A stretch of 42,444 bases of DNA. Origin: Paenibacillus alba (GTDB lineage Bacteria; Bacillota; Bacilli; Paenibacillales; NBRC-103111). The notes under the pieces were generated by a model. The model was not told the DNA's origin, made no database searches, and saw only the letters and a program-made list of their open reading frames with translations. The stretch is from positions 1 to 42,444 of the forward strand of contig NZ_JABMKZ010000054.1 of NCBI RefSeq assembly GCF_013204855.1, read 5' to 3'. Each line of letters opens with the position of its first letter. The first letter of the stretch is position 1. The translations under genes and the position numbers were made by a program. Of the stretch, positions 24,742-33,889 are shown one piece after another.

Positions 24742-25458
24742 ATGAGCAGCAGCGAAGTGACGAAGAAAAGAGCCGTTATTATTTTAAGTGGCGGATTAGA
24801 TAGTACAACCTGCATGGGACTTGCCAAGGAAGCCGGATATGAGTTATATCCGCTATCTTTTGACTATGGCCAGCGTCATAAGATTGAAATCGAGAATGCC
24901 AAGCAAGTGGCTGAACATTATGGTGTGAGCAATCATCATAAGATCATCAAGCTGGATTTCTTGCGCGATTTTGGCGGAAGTGCCTTAACGGATGATACGA
25001 TTGAAGTGCCTAATGTGATGGATGGTGCACATCCAGATGCAGGTGAATCAGAAATTCCAGTTACGTATGTCCCAGGGCGCAATTTGCTGTTTCTTTCCAT
25101 TGCCACATCCTATGCGGAAGTGACGGGTTCAGAAGCCATTTATATCGGAGTCAATGCGCTGGATTACAGCGGCTATCCCGATTGCCGTCCAGCGTTTATT
25201 CATAAAGTAGAAGAAGTGATCGCCCTTGCGACGAAGGTTGGCGTGGAAGGCAAAGGCATCACGATCGAAACCCCTCTGATTGATTGGACCAAAGCCAAGA
25301 TTATTGAAGAAGGCTTGAAAATTGGCGTGCCTTATGAACTGACGACATCTTGTTATAACGGAAAAGCTGAGGCTTGTGGCGTCTGTGACAGCTGTCGCTT
25401 GCGCTTGAAAGGTTTTGAAGAAGCAGGTTCTAAGGACCCTATCCCATATCTCATTTAA
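24742..25458 (+). CDS. queC: 7-cyano-7-deazaguanine synthase QueC
   Basis: ATP-dependent ligase that turns 7-carboxy-7-deazaguanine into preQ0 using ammonia. The 238 residues carry the PP-loop SGGLDS (16-21), the YVPGRNLLFLSIA segment, and the C-terminal zinc cysteines in SCYNGKAEACGVCDSCRLR. The ATG at 24742 has AGAGGTG upstream. It is the last que gene of the run: no queF or queG follows, because the next gene is a response regulator. The preQ0 reductase and later queuosine enzymes must be elsewhere in the genome. Confidence 0.96.
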   Translation: MSSSEVTKKRAVIILSGGLDSTTCMGLAKEAGYELYPLSFDYGQRHKIEIENAKQVAEHYGVSNHHKIIKLDFLRDFGGSALTDDTIEVPNVMDGAHPDAGESEIPVTYVPGRNLLFLSIATSYAEVTGSEAIYIGVNALDYSGYPDCRPAFIHKVEEVIALATKVGVEGKGITIETPLIDWTKAKIIEEGLKIGVPYELTTSCYNGKAEACGVCDSCRLRLKGFEEAGSKDPIPYLI

Positions 25459-25498
25459 TATCGTACAAGCACCTGCAGGTGGAAAGGCGGAGCGTTGC

Positions 25499-26176
25499 AT
25501 GACCAGAGTGATGGTGGTGGATGATGACGCAGATATCAGGGAGCTGATTCGCGTTTATTTGGTTGGAGAAGGCTTGACTGTCATACAAGCCAAGAATGGG
25601 CAAGAAGCACTTAAAATGCTTGAAACGACGCAAGCGGATCTTGTCGTCCTGGATGTAATGATGCCTTTGATGGATGGTTGGGAGCTATGCCGCGAGTTAA
25701 GGGCGCAGTACAGCGATCTTCCTCTCTTAATGGTGACAGCCAAAAGTGAGTCTGTCCATAAAGTGAAAGGCTTCCAGCTGGGCACGGACGATTACCTAGT
25801 GAAGCCTTTTGACCCTGTTGAGCTGGTCATGCGTGTCAAAGCATTGTTGAAACGCTACCGCATCAATGTTTCTCAGACGATTGCACTGGGCCAGTTAACG
25901 ATTGATCGTACTAGTCTAGAGGTTCGGTTGCAAGATCAACGTCTATTGCTGCCTTTAAAAGAGTTCGAACTGCTATATAAGCTGGCAAGCTACCCAGGAC
26001 AAATTTTCACTCGTACCCAACTGATCGAGCAAATCTGGGGAATGGATTATGAAGGCGATGAACGTACAGTGGATGTTCATATTAAACGGTTGCGTGAACG
26101 CTTCGAACCTGTAACGGAGGAGTTTCGAATTGCAACGATACGTGGACTTGGCTACAGGCTTGAGGTGAGAGCATGA
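25499..26176 (+). CDS. OmpR/PhoB-family response regulator
   Basis: DNA-binding response regulator of 225 residues. The receiver domain (about 1-120) has the acidic pocket D8-D10, the phospho-acceptor D52 in VVLDVMMPLMDG and the conserved lysine in DYLVKPF. The C-terminal winged-helix domain (about 130-225) includes LLPLKEFELLYKLA, WGMDYEGDERTVDVHIKRLR and TIRGLGYRLE. GGCGGAG is upstream of the ATG. The gene overlaps the sensor kinase by 4 bases. A perfect 12-bp palindrome (25470-25481) separates it from queC. It probably activates the RND export operon through the direct repeats at 27616-27636. Confidence 0.95.
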   Translation: MTRVMVVDDDADIRELIRVYLVGEGLTVIQAKNGQEALKMLETTQADLVVLDVMMPLMDGWELCRELRAQYSDLPLLMVTAKSESVHKVKGFQLGTDDYLVKPFDPVELVMRVKALLKRYRINVSQTIALGQLTIDRTSLEVRLQDQRLLLPLKEFELLYKLASYPGQIFTRTQLIEQIWGMDYEGDERTVDVHIKRLRERFEPVTEEFRIATIRGLGYRLEVRA

Positions 26177-27567
26177 TTAAGTCCCTGTATACGAGAGTTG
26201 TCCTGACTTTTTTAGCTGTCGTTGTGATCAGTTTGTTAGTCGCTTTTCCTCTTGCTACGGTGCTATTCACGAATTGGATTTCCAGTGACGTCCAAGCGGA
26301 AATGTTAGCGATGGGCAAGCAAATTATTACCTTAAGCCAGGACGTACAACCGAAGAATTTGGACTCTTTTCTGTCTGGGAGCAATCGGCTCAATGAGAAT
26401 TACAGCTTTACTTTATTTAATGAAAAAGGGGAGTCTACAACCCCAATTAAATTGGACAAAAAGGGAGTTCCACGCATTCAGGAGTGGGAGGTTGCTGATG
26501 TCCTAGCCGGAAATATTTATAAAAGCTTGGATTATGAGATGCCGAAAGATCCCTTTAATCGCATGAAAATCGGACTGCCGCTGCATGTCGGAGATAAAAC
26601 CTATGCGATATTCATTCATCCCAATTTCAATGAAATGGCCAAACACCAAGCGCAGACCATCATTATTTCCGTCCTTGTCATCGTTCTTGCTGTGGGCAGT
26701 TTGCTGATTCTGATCGCTTCGCGTTACTTGGTAAATCCGCTGAAGAAGCTGACTCTGGCTACTGAACGGCTATCCCGCGGCAATTTCAACGTGCATGTTT
26801 CCTCCAATCAGAAAGATGAATTAGGGAAGCTTGCACAAAGCTTCAATCATATGGCAGGCGAGTTGAAACAGCTGGAACAGATGAGACAGGACTTTGTTTC
26901 GAATGTTTCGCATGAGATTCAGTCACCGTTAACGTCGATACGTGGCTTCTCGAAAGCATTGCGAGGTTCCGAAATTGATGAGTCCGAGCGGGGCTTTTAT
27001 TTGGAAATCATTGAACGTGAAAGTGAACGCTTGTCCCGCCTAAGTGAAAATCTATTGAAGCTAGCCTCTCTCGAATCCGAACACCATCCTTTTCACCCAA
27101 CCCTATTTGATTTGGACGAACAATTGCGCAGAGTGGCTGTTTTCTATGAACCGCAATGGACAAGTAAGCAGTTGGAGCTGGATTTGGAGCTTCCACGCGT
27201 GAAAATAACAGCAGATGCCGATCAATTAAGTCAGGTCTGGATGAATTTATTGGGTAATGCGATTAAATTCACGCCGCCAGAAGGCACGATTCGCATTCGC
27301 TTGGAGCCCCTCAATGATCGGGTGCGAGTTCGGATTCAGGATAGCGGCAGGGGCATCGCGGCTGCGGATCAAGAACGGATTTTCGACCGGTTCTATAAGG
27401 CTGATTCGGCCAGGCAGCGAGAGACAGATGGAAGCGGCTTGGGTCTGGCGATTGTCCGTAAAATTGTTGAGCTTCATCATGGTACCATTGAAGTACATAG
27501 TGAAATGGATCAAGGCACACAATTTACGGTTACGATCCCCGTGATGTTCAATTCTCATAAGAAATAA
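26173..27567 (+). CDS. Sensor histidine kinase with HAMP domain
   Basis: Membrane sensor kinase of 464 residues. A first transmembrane helix (about 8-34), an extracytoplasmic sensor region of about 125 residues and a second helix (about 163-185) precede a HAMP domain. The HisKA domain has the phospho-acceptor H247 in NVSHEIQSPLTS. The ATPase domain shows the N box NLLGNAIKF, the G1 box DSGRGI and the G2 box GSGLGLAIV. It is translated from an ATGA overlap with the response regulator, so the two are co-produced. The sensed signal is unknown; given the RND operon downstream, a membrane-active or toxic compound is plausible (inference). Confidence 0.95.
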   Translation: MIKSLYTRVVLTFLAVVVISLLVAFPLATVLFTNWISSDVQAEMLAMGKQIITLSQDVQPKNLDSFLSGSNRLNENYSFTLFNEKGESTTPIKLDKKGVPRIQEWEVADVLAGNIYKSLDYEMPKDPFNRMKIGLPLHVGDKTYAIFIHPNFNEMAKHQAQTIIISVLVIVLAVGSLLILIASRYLVNPLKKLTLATERLSRGNFNVHVSSNQKDELGKLAQSFNHMAGELKQLEQMRQDFVSNVSHEIQSPLTSIRGFSKALRGSEIDESERGFYLEIIERESERLSRLSENLLKLASLESEHHPFHPTLFDLDEQLRRVAVFYEPQWTSKQLELDLELPRVKITADADQLSQVWMNLLGNAIKFTPPEGTIRIRLEPLNDRVRVRIQDSGRGIAAADQERIFDRFYKADSARQRETDGSGLGLAIVRKIVELHHGTIEVHSEMDQGTQFTVTIPVMFNSHKK

Positions 27568-27571
27568 GCTG

Positions 27572-27610
27572 AAAAACCTTGGAGGCTATTATTATTTCCA
27601 AGGTTTTTTT
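27572..27610 (+). terminator. Terminator after the two-component operon
   Basis: AAAAACCTTGGA pairs with TCCAAGGTTTTT and is followed by more T residues. It separates the kinase gene from the RND operon, which therefore needs its own promoter. Confidence 0.85.
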
Positions 27611-27615
27611 GGTTT

Positions 27616-27659
27616 GTTCATATTGGGTTCATATTGTACCTGTATCTTATACATAGAAT
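27616..27659 (+). promoter_or_regulatory. Direct-repeat operator and promoter of the RND operon
   Basis: GTTCATATTG occurs exactly twice, at 27616-27625 and 27627-27636, giving an 11-bp period. Such one-turn tandem half-sites are typical for OmpR-family dimers. A -10-like TAGAAT lies at 27654-27659, 17 bp after the last half-site, with no good -35, as expected for a promoter activated from a site replacing the -35. The adjacent response regulator is the obvious candidate. Confidence 0.55.
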
Positions 27660-27682
27660 CACTTGATGAGGGGAGTAAAGGA

Positions 27683-30600
27683 ATGAATCGACTTACACAC
27701 TTTTCTATGAAAAATGTTTCGGCATTATTCATAATCATGATCATGCTTTTTGTAGGCGGACTTTATTCAGCTACACAACTTAAAGTTGAGAACATGCCTA
27801 ACGTCTCCTTCCCGGTAGTTGCGGTAACTACGACGTATACCGGAGCGCCGAAGGATGTCATGGATGAAATTACGGATCCAATCGAAGAAAAACTAGCTAA
27901 TCTAGAAGATTTGGATTCGATGCAATCAACGTCGAGTGATAACTTTTCGATGGTTATCATCATGTTCAAACAAAATGTCGACGTTGATAAGAAAAAGCAA
28001 GCTGTGCAAGACATGCTAGCCGAAGTTAAGCTTCCAGCCACAGCAGGAGCGCCGAAGGCCTCCACATTTGGGGCAGCATCCTTCCCATCCAACTATTTAG
28101 TTGCTTATGCAAATGATGGGGTCAGTCAAACCGAGCTTGATAAGTCTTTCAAAGATAAAATCAAACCAGGACTTGAAGGCATTAAAGGGATTGACCATAT
28201 GGACGTTATTGGTGCCAGAAGCACGTCCCTTGATATCGAGCTGGATGCTTCTGCTCTCGATGTTTATGGACTATCACCTGGCATGGTGAGTAACGCCATT
28301 ACTTCTGCCGCGGCCGCAAGTCCGATTGGCAGTGTCGAAATCAGCGGCAATAACAAAATGACCCGTGTTACCGGTAATTTATCCAGCTTATTCGACCTAG
28401 AACAGGTGGAGATTACTACGCCGAAGGGCGATATCGTGCTGCTCAACCAAGTGGCCAAAGTTAAGGCCATTACGGAGTCAGATTTCAATGGTCGATTGGA
28501 TGGCAAACCAGCGATCGGTATGATTTTGTACAAAGCTGGCAGTGCCAATGCCGTCGAATTCTCAAGTTCTATTGAGAAAATGATTGGCGAATGGGAGCAC
28601 ACGCTTCCGAATATTACTTTCAAAAATACCTATAACAGTGCCGATCAAATTAAAGAATCGATTGCTGGACTTGTGCGTGAAGGTATCGTTGGGGCCATTC
28701 TGGCATCCTTGATGATTCTGGTTTTCCTAAGAAACGTAAGGATGACGTTAATTGTTCTCGTCTCGATTCCGTTATCGATTTTGATTACCTTGCTGTTAAT
28801 GTCCCAGTTGGGCTTAACCCTGAATACGATGACGCTTGGCGGTATATTTATCGCAGTAGGACGTGTCGTCGATGACTCGATTGTCGTTATTGAGAATATT
28901 TATGCTTCCTTGGAAAAAGCGCAAGAACGCAAAGAATCTGTTATCGCGTTAGCAACGAAACAAGTTTCCATGGCCATTACATCTTCAACGCTTGCCACTG
29001 TAGGGGTTTTTGCTCCACTAGCTTTGGTAACAGGTGTAATCGGCGGATTCTTTAGACCTTTTGCATTAACGATCGCTTGTGCTCTATTATCTTCCTTAAT
29101 TGTTGCCTTAACCGTGATTCCGATGCTGTCCAAACTGCTTGTGCTTCGAAGTAAGCCAGGCAAGGGGCATCATGATGAAAACAAACCGACACGTTTGACA
29201 ACATTCTATGAAAAAGTATTAACTTGGAGCTTGACAAATCGTATTAAAACACTGCTTATTTCATTGCTGCTGCTCGTTGTCACGGTCGCAGGAACCGTAC
29301 CGTTCCTGTCTGTTGCTTTCTTGCCAGCTGCTGCACCTTCGACAACGCTGTACTTCCAATTGAAATTGCCCTATGCCACTTCTTTTGAAGCGACAGATGC
29401 GAAAACCAAAGAAATCGAGACTTTCTTCCTAGGTGCGAAGGATTCTACGGGTGAGCCCGTGTTTAAATTTGTTGAAGGCTTAGTCGGTTACGCCGGGAAA
29501 GATGATGAACGGACACCGTACGCTTCGCAAATTTTCGTTCAGTTGAATGATAAAGTTGATCCTACACTGGTAACTGCTGAAATGAAGGCATACATTTTAT
29601 CTGAATTGCCAAACGGCTCAGAAGTGGAGTCCAAGTCCATGGAAGGTGACTTTGGCGGTGCATCGACAGACTTTGCTTACACCTTGCAAGGTGAAGACCA
29701 ATTGCAATTAGAAAAAGCGGCAAGCCTGGTGAAGGAGAAGCTGCAAACTTTCCCAGAGCTTAGCGAGATTGCCGATAATTTAAGTGATGCGAAAACCGAA
29801 ATTGAAATCGCTGTGGATCAGAAGAAAGCAAGAGCGTATGGCTTGAGCTCATCCTCAGTTCGAGATACAGCGCGTGCATGGATTCAGAAACAAAGTTTGG
29901 GCGACATGAAGTTTGACAATATTGTCTATACAACGACAGTATCTCTGGAAAAAGTGGATAAAGATACCCTTGAGAAGTTGGGTAATATCCCATTAACCGC
30001 TACAAACGGCTCTAAAGTGTTGCTCAAAGAGGTTGCGAAAATCAATGAAACTAAAGGCGCTGCTTCGCTGGCGCGTGAAGATCAGCAGCAGCTTGTCAAA
30101 GTTACAGCGAAAATTAACGATAAGAATAAAACAGCCGTCAGTGCTAAAATAGGCACTGCATTGAAAGACGTTCAATTGCCAGAAGGCGTAACGACGAAAG
30201 TCACAGGCGTGTCGGATGATGTTAACGACAGCTTCAAACAATTGTTCGTTGCTATGGCAGCTGCCATATTCGTTGTTTACTTGATCATGGTACTGGCTTT
30301 TGGCAATGCCAGCGCACCTTTCGCGATTCTATTCTCTTTACCGCTCGCTGTTATTGGAGGACTGCTCGGGCTTGTTATTGCGAGAGAACCGCTCACTGTA
30401 ACCTCCATGATCGGATTCCTCATGCTGATCGGTATCGTCGTGACGAACGCCATTGTCTTAATCGACCGAGCGCAGCAGTTGCGCGAAGAAGGTTATACCG
30501 TACGTCATGCATTGATCGAAGCAGGGAAAGTAAGACTTCGTCCGATTATTATGACCGCAGGCGCTACGATTATGGCCCTCGTGCCTTTAGCTTTAGGAAT

Positions 30601-30796
30601 TTCCGCTGAAGGCGGGTTAATCGGTAAAGGATTGGGCGTTGTTGTTATCGGTGGTTTGATTACTTCAACTTTGCTGACACTCGTTGTCGTGCCTATCATT
30701 TATGAATTGATAGAAAGCATGAAGAATCGTTTTGGTCGTATGTTCAAACGCAAAAAAGGTTCCGAACAAACAACAACAAGTACGTTAGAGGTATAG
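27683..30796 (+). CDS. RND-family efflux permease (AcrB/SwrC type)
   Basis: Proton-driven exporter of the resistance-nodulation-division family, 1037 residues, closest in type to SwrC-like permeases of Gram-positive bacteria. The topology is the usual duplicated one: helix 1 at the N-terminus, a large extracytoplasmic loop (about 35-330), a helix bundle, a second large loop (about 555-860) and a second bundle. The proton-relay aspartates D397 and D398 are in GRVVDDSIVVIEN. The ATG at 27683 has GAGGGGAG 7 bases upstream. A lipoprotein adaptor and a secreted protein follow. With no outer membrane in this type of cell, export would be to the wall side of the cytoplasmic membrane. The substrate is unknown. 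Confidence 0.95.
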   Translation: MNRLTHFSMKNVSALFIIMIMLFVGGLYSATQLKVENMPNVSFPVVAVTTTYTGAPKDVMDEITDPIEEKLANLEDLDSMQSTSSDNFSMVIIMFKQNVDVDKKKQAVQDMLAEVKLPATAGAPKASTFGAASFPSNYLVAYANDGVSQTELDKSFKDKIKPGLEGIKGIDHMDVIGARSTSLDIELDASALDVYGLSPGMVSNAITSAAAASPIGSVEISGNNKMTRVTGNLSSLFDLEQVEITTPKGDIVLLNQVAKVKAITESDFNGRLDGKPAIGMILYKAGSANAVEFSSSIEKMIGEWEHTLPNITFKNTYNSADQIKESIAGLVREGIVGAILASLMILVFLRNVRMTLIVLVSIPLSILITLLLMSQLGLTLNTMTLGGIFIAVGRVVDDSIVVIENIYASLEKAQERKESVIALATKQVSMAITSSTLATVGVFAPLALVTGVIGGFFRPFALTIACALLSSLIVALTVIPMLSKLLVLRSKPGKGHHDENKPTRLTTFYEKVLTWSLTNRIKTLLISLLLLVVTVAGTVPFLSVAFLPAAAPSTTLYFQLKLPYATSFEATDAKTKEIETFFLGAKDSTGEPVFKFVEGLVGYAGKDDERTPYASQIFVQLNDKVDPTLVTAEMKAYILSELPNGSEVESKSMEGDFGGASTDFAYTLQGEDQLQLEKAASLVKEKLQTFPELSEIADNLSDAKTEIEIAVDQKKARAYGLSSSSVRDTARAWIQKQSLGDMKFDNIVYTTTVSLEKVDKDTLEKLGNIPLTATNGSKVLLKEVAKINETKGAASLAREDQQQLVKVTAKINDKNKTAVSAKIGTALKDVQLPEGVTTKVTGVSDDVNDSFKQLFVAMAAAIFVVYLIMVLAFGNASAPFAILFSLPLAVIGGLLGLVIAREPLTVTSMIGFLMLIGIVVTNAIVLIDRAQQLREEGYTVRHALIEAGKVRLRPIIMTAGATIMALVPLALGISAEGGLIGKGLGVVVIGGLITSTLLTLVVVPIIYELIESMKNRFGRMFKRKKGSEQTTTSTLEV

Positions 30797-30807
30797 GAGG
30801 CACATAG

Positions 30808-32109
30808 ATGATTAACGATAGTTCTCGGAAACGTAAATTCAAATATCGCTCGATGGGAGTGATCGCACTGCTTACAGCAGCCGCGGTCCTCGCCTCAGCT
30901 TGTTCAGCACCAGGGGCAAAAGGAGCGGCAACCGTTCAATTAGCGCCACGAACGATTAAAACGGAAGAAATTAAGAAACAGAAAATCAGCAATCCGATTG
31001 AACAGGTTGCAGATGTAGCGGCAGGTACGACGCTGGATGTCGTAGCCAAAGCGAATGGCGAGGTAACCGAAGTTCTGAAAAACCGCGGTGAGTATGTACA
31101 AAAGGGCGACGTCCTCTTCGTTCTTGATAATAAGGATGCCGTGTCAAACAAGCGCAAGAGCGAGCTTTCCTTAAGAAGCGCACAAGAGTCCTTGCAGCAA
31201 GCCAAAGACAACAAAGTAAATAACCGCAAAGATTTGGCGGACAACGTGACGCGTTCGCAAACAGCCCTTACCAATGCTCAGCAAGATTATAATAAAACTC
31301 GCAATGATTATGACGCAGGACTTGTCGTTCAGCATCAAGTGGATCAAGTGAAACAAGCGCTGGACAACGCGCAGATGAATTTGGACGCGGCTCGAAGCAA
31401 GCTGTCCGCATTTGACAACTCAGATTCAATCTCATCCATTCTGACGCAAGCTGAATCAGCAACCCTAGCTCTGGATGACGCAACTCGTTCCTTAGAAAAT
31501 TATGAAATCAAAGCGCCAAGCAGCGGTATTTTAACGGACTTCAATGTCGTAGTTGGACAATCGGTGAATGCCGCGGCAGGCAAAGTAGGTCAAGTACAGC
31601 AGATTGATCCTATTAAAATTAAAACGGAGCTATCCGAAACCAACTACCAGCTTGTGAAAGGTAAACAAGAGCTTGTTTACTATAATCCGGATCAACCCGA
31701 GAAAAAGGGAACAGCCAAAATCAGCTACTTAGCACCCATTATGAGTGCTGCAACCAAAACGTACACGTTAGAGCTGGAGGTAGCCAACGCAGATCATCAG
31801 CTGCAGCCAGGTACCCGGTTCATGGTACAGTTGACGACCGAAACGGAAGAGAAAGTAGTGGCGATTCCTACGTTGAGCGTCATTCGTGAAGAGTCAGATA
31901 CGTATGTTTTTGTTAAACAAGGCGATCAATATGCGAAACGGAAAGTAAAATTGGGTCGTATTAATGGAGAGTATCAGGAAGTGATTGAAGGCGTAAAAGA
32001 TGGCGAGAATCTAGTTGTAACGGGGCAAAACACGTTGAAAGACGGGCAAAAAGTAGATAGTGCTGCTGCTTCAGCAGCTCCGTCTGCGACACCTGAAGCC
32101 AAGAAATAA
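30808..32109 (+). CDS. RND adaptor subunit (membrane fusion protein), lipoprotein
   Basis: Partner of the RND permease, 433 residues. A lipoprotein signal with lipobox LASAC (C32) anchors it on the outer face of the membrane. The order is that of HlyD/AcrA-type adaptors: a first lipoyl half with TTLDVVAKANGEVTEVLKN, a coiled-coil hairpin (about 110-220, rich in Ala/Gln/Lys/Asp), a second lipoyl half with YEIKAPSSGILTDF, a beta-barrel domain and a C-terminal domain (AKRKVKLGRINGEYQEV). TAGGAGG precedes the ATG, 11 bases after the permease stop. It should assemble with the permease and perhaps with the following secreted protein. Confidence 0.94.
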   Translation: MINDSSRKRKFKYRSMGVIALLTAAAVLASACSAPGAKGAATVQLAPRTIKTEEIKKQKISNPIEQVADVAAGTTLDVVAKANGEVTEVLKNRGEYVQKGDVLFVLDNKDAVSNKRKSELSLRSAQESLQQAKDNKVNNRKDLADNVTRSQTALTNAQQDYNKTRNDYDAGLVVQHQVDQVKQALDNAQMNLDAARSKLSAFDNSDSISSILTQAESATLALDDATRSLENYEIKAPSSGILTDFNVVVGQSVNAAAGKVGQVQQIDPIKIKTELSETNYQLVKGKQELVYYNPDQPEKKGTAKISYLAPIMSAATKTYTLELEVANADHQLQPGTRFMVQLTTETEEKVVAIPTLSVIREESDTYVFVKQGDQYAKRKVKLGRINGEYQEVIEGVKDGENLVVTGQNTLKDGQKVDSAAASAAPSATPEAKK

Positions 32110-32164
32110 ACATCAGAGAACGAATAGACATCTGTGAACATTTCATATGAAGGAGAGTATATAA

Positions 32165-33889
32165 ATGAAAAAGAATCCATGGAAAACAAGCCTGACTGCC
32201 ATTGTACTGGGTACGATGCTCGTTCAAGGTGGTATGACCGTTTGGGCAGCTGATACGGGATCGGCTGTAACTTCGGCTCCTACTGTAAATTACGGACTGA
32301 CTAGTGATATCCGTGCAGCGATTAAAAGTGTAGCCGTGACGCCAACAGCGTCCGGCTCTCAGCTTGCTGTTACTGTTCGACTGTATAACGGAGGTACGAC
32401 TCAGAACAGAGTGCCTGAACATGAGCTGCGTTTGCAAACAACGAGCGGTGTTTCCTATACACTGAAACCTAGCGCAGGGAACAAAGAAACCTTGCAGCCC
32501 AAAGAAATCGGCGAGCTTGTATATATGACTTCGATTGACAGCAAAGAAATCGGTCAAGTCAGCCAGCTTTCTTTTGTAAATGTAGATATCTATTCCTACC
32601 CTAAAGTAGAAACTACGCTGCTTACTATGCCTACGGCATCCGTTTGGTATGGCGGGACAGGAGCAGCCGCTTTGCAAAATTTGGGCAACTTGGCTTGGGG
32701 CCAATCCTTTACGATTCCAGGTGTTAATTCCGGTTTAAGCTATTCCACAGTTGAAACGTCCATGCAGGATACGGCAACAGGCCGCGTAGCCGTAATTACG
32801 CTCTTGGCTAGCAATCCTGGTGAAGGAAGAGAAACGGTACCTGCTTTCCGCGTGGATGCTCAATCCGAACAGAAAAACTATGAAGGCAAACGTTCCGAAG
32901 CAGAGCCTGTAACCTTGGAAGCCGGAGAGAAGAAATACCTGCATTATGCGATCCCGGTTGAAAATGGTGTGACCTTAACGAACTTGGTTGTGTTGTCTAC
33001 GGATTCATTCGCGTCTAAAGGTGAAGGTCAAGGTCCAGCAACGACTCTAGCAACGGGTAAACTAGCAATTAGCTGGCCAAAAGCGGATCAAGAGAAATCA
33101 ACTGCTGTGCCTTATACGATCGGCCAACCGATTGCATTTGATCCATTAACGAAAGTTGTCGATAAGCAAACACAAGTATCGTTGATGGAACTTCATCTTC
33201 ACGAGAATCCAGGCGAGGGTTATCAAACAGCGGTGGCTAAGTTCAAATTAACGAATACGAGCAGTGCGCCTATCGCGACACCGAATTTCCAATCTGAATT
33301 GGTCAGTTCACAAGGGGTTACGTATCAAGGAGCACGTCAAACGAATGTGACGACGATGTTGAATCCAGGCTTAAGCTACGTGGTCAGCTATGCTTATGTG
33401 GTTCCGCAAACAGAAGCGGGCACAAGCTTCTCCCTGAAGCTGCTTGATGCAGCAGCCGCGGCACCTTATACAACGACGATTGCTGCTCTGCAAACGGATG
33501 TTCAGAAAGAAGGAACAGATTCAACGATTTCCTTGTATCCGTTTGATCTGGTTTTCAACGATGTCACTGTAAGCACGCAGACGACGCCACAATTGACGTA
33601 TTCGTACAAGTTCCGACTTGATTTGGGGATTACGCAAAAAGAGAATGTTGTCGTAGACAACAATTTCTCCAAATTAAGATTTGAAATCGTGGATAGTGCC
33701 GGACGTGTGGTAGGTTCGAAGGATGCGACGTTCACAGGACCGAATAAATTAATTAGCGGTGTTCAAACGATTGATGCATCGAACATTACGACTGATCAAG
33801 TTAGCTACCCTTACACTGTGAACGTGTATGAAACGATTGAAACGCCAAATGGGACTTCGAAACGATTGGTGAAAGTGATTAAGGGTTAA
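32165..33889 (+). CDS. Secreted three-domain protein of the RND operon, function unknown
   Basis: A 574-residue exported protein with a cleavable signal peptide (about 1-28, VWA-AD). I do not recognise the family. At least three beta-rich units resemble each other: around residues 55-125 (VRLYNGGTTQNRVPEHELRL), 200-265 (TLLASNPGEGRETVPAFRVD) and 345-415 (FKLTNTSSAPIATPNFQSEL). Each has an N-x-[GS] turn, a V/T-P-x-[FL] strand, a Y-T/Q-G segment and then L-x-[PA]-G followed by a Y-rich strand. This is the look of DUF4352-type immunoglobulin-like domains. There is no lipobox, helix anchor or sortase motif. AAGGAGAG precedes the ATG, 55 bases after the adaptor stop, in the same operon. A third, extracytoplasmic component of the exporter or a cargo-binding protein is plausible. 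Confidence 0.85.
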   Translation: MKKNPWKTSLTAIVLGTMLVQGGMTVWAADTGSAVTSAPTVNYGLTSDIRAAIKSVAVTPTASGSQLAVTVRLYNGGTTQNRVPEHELRLQTTSGVSYTLKPSAGNKETLQPKEIGELVYMTSIDSKEIGQVSQLSFVNVDIYSYPKVETTLLTMPTASVWYGGTGAAALQNLGNLAWGQSFTIPGVNSGLSYSTVETSMQDTATGRVAVITLLASNPGEGRETVPAFRVDAQSEQKNYEGKRSEAEPVTLEAGEKKYLHYAIPVENGVTLTNLVVLSTDSFASKGEGQGPATTLATGKLAISWPKADQEKSTAVPYTIGQPIAFDPLTKVVDKQTQVSLMELHLHENPGEGYQTAVAKFKLTNTSSAPIATPNFQSELVSSQGVTYQGARQTNVTTMLNPGLSYVVSYAYVVPQTEAGTSFSLKLLDAAAAAPYTTTIAALQTDVQKEGTDSTISLYPFDLVFNDVTVSTQTTPQLTYSYKFRLDLGITQKENVVVDNNFSKLRFEIVDSAGRVVGSKDATFTGPNKLISGVQTIDASNITTDQVSYPYTVNVYETIETPNGTSKRLVKVIKG

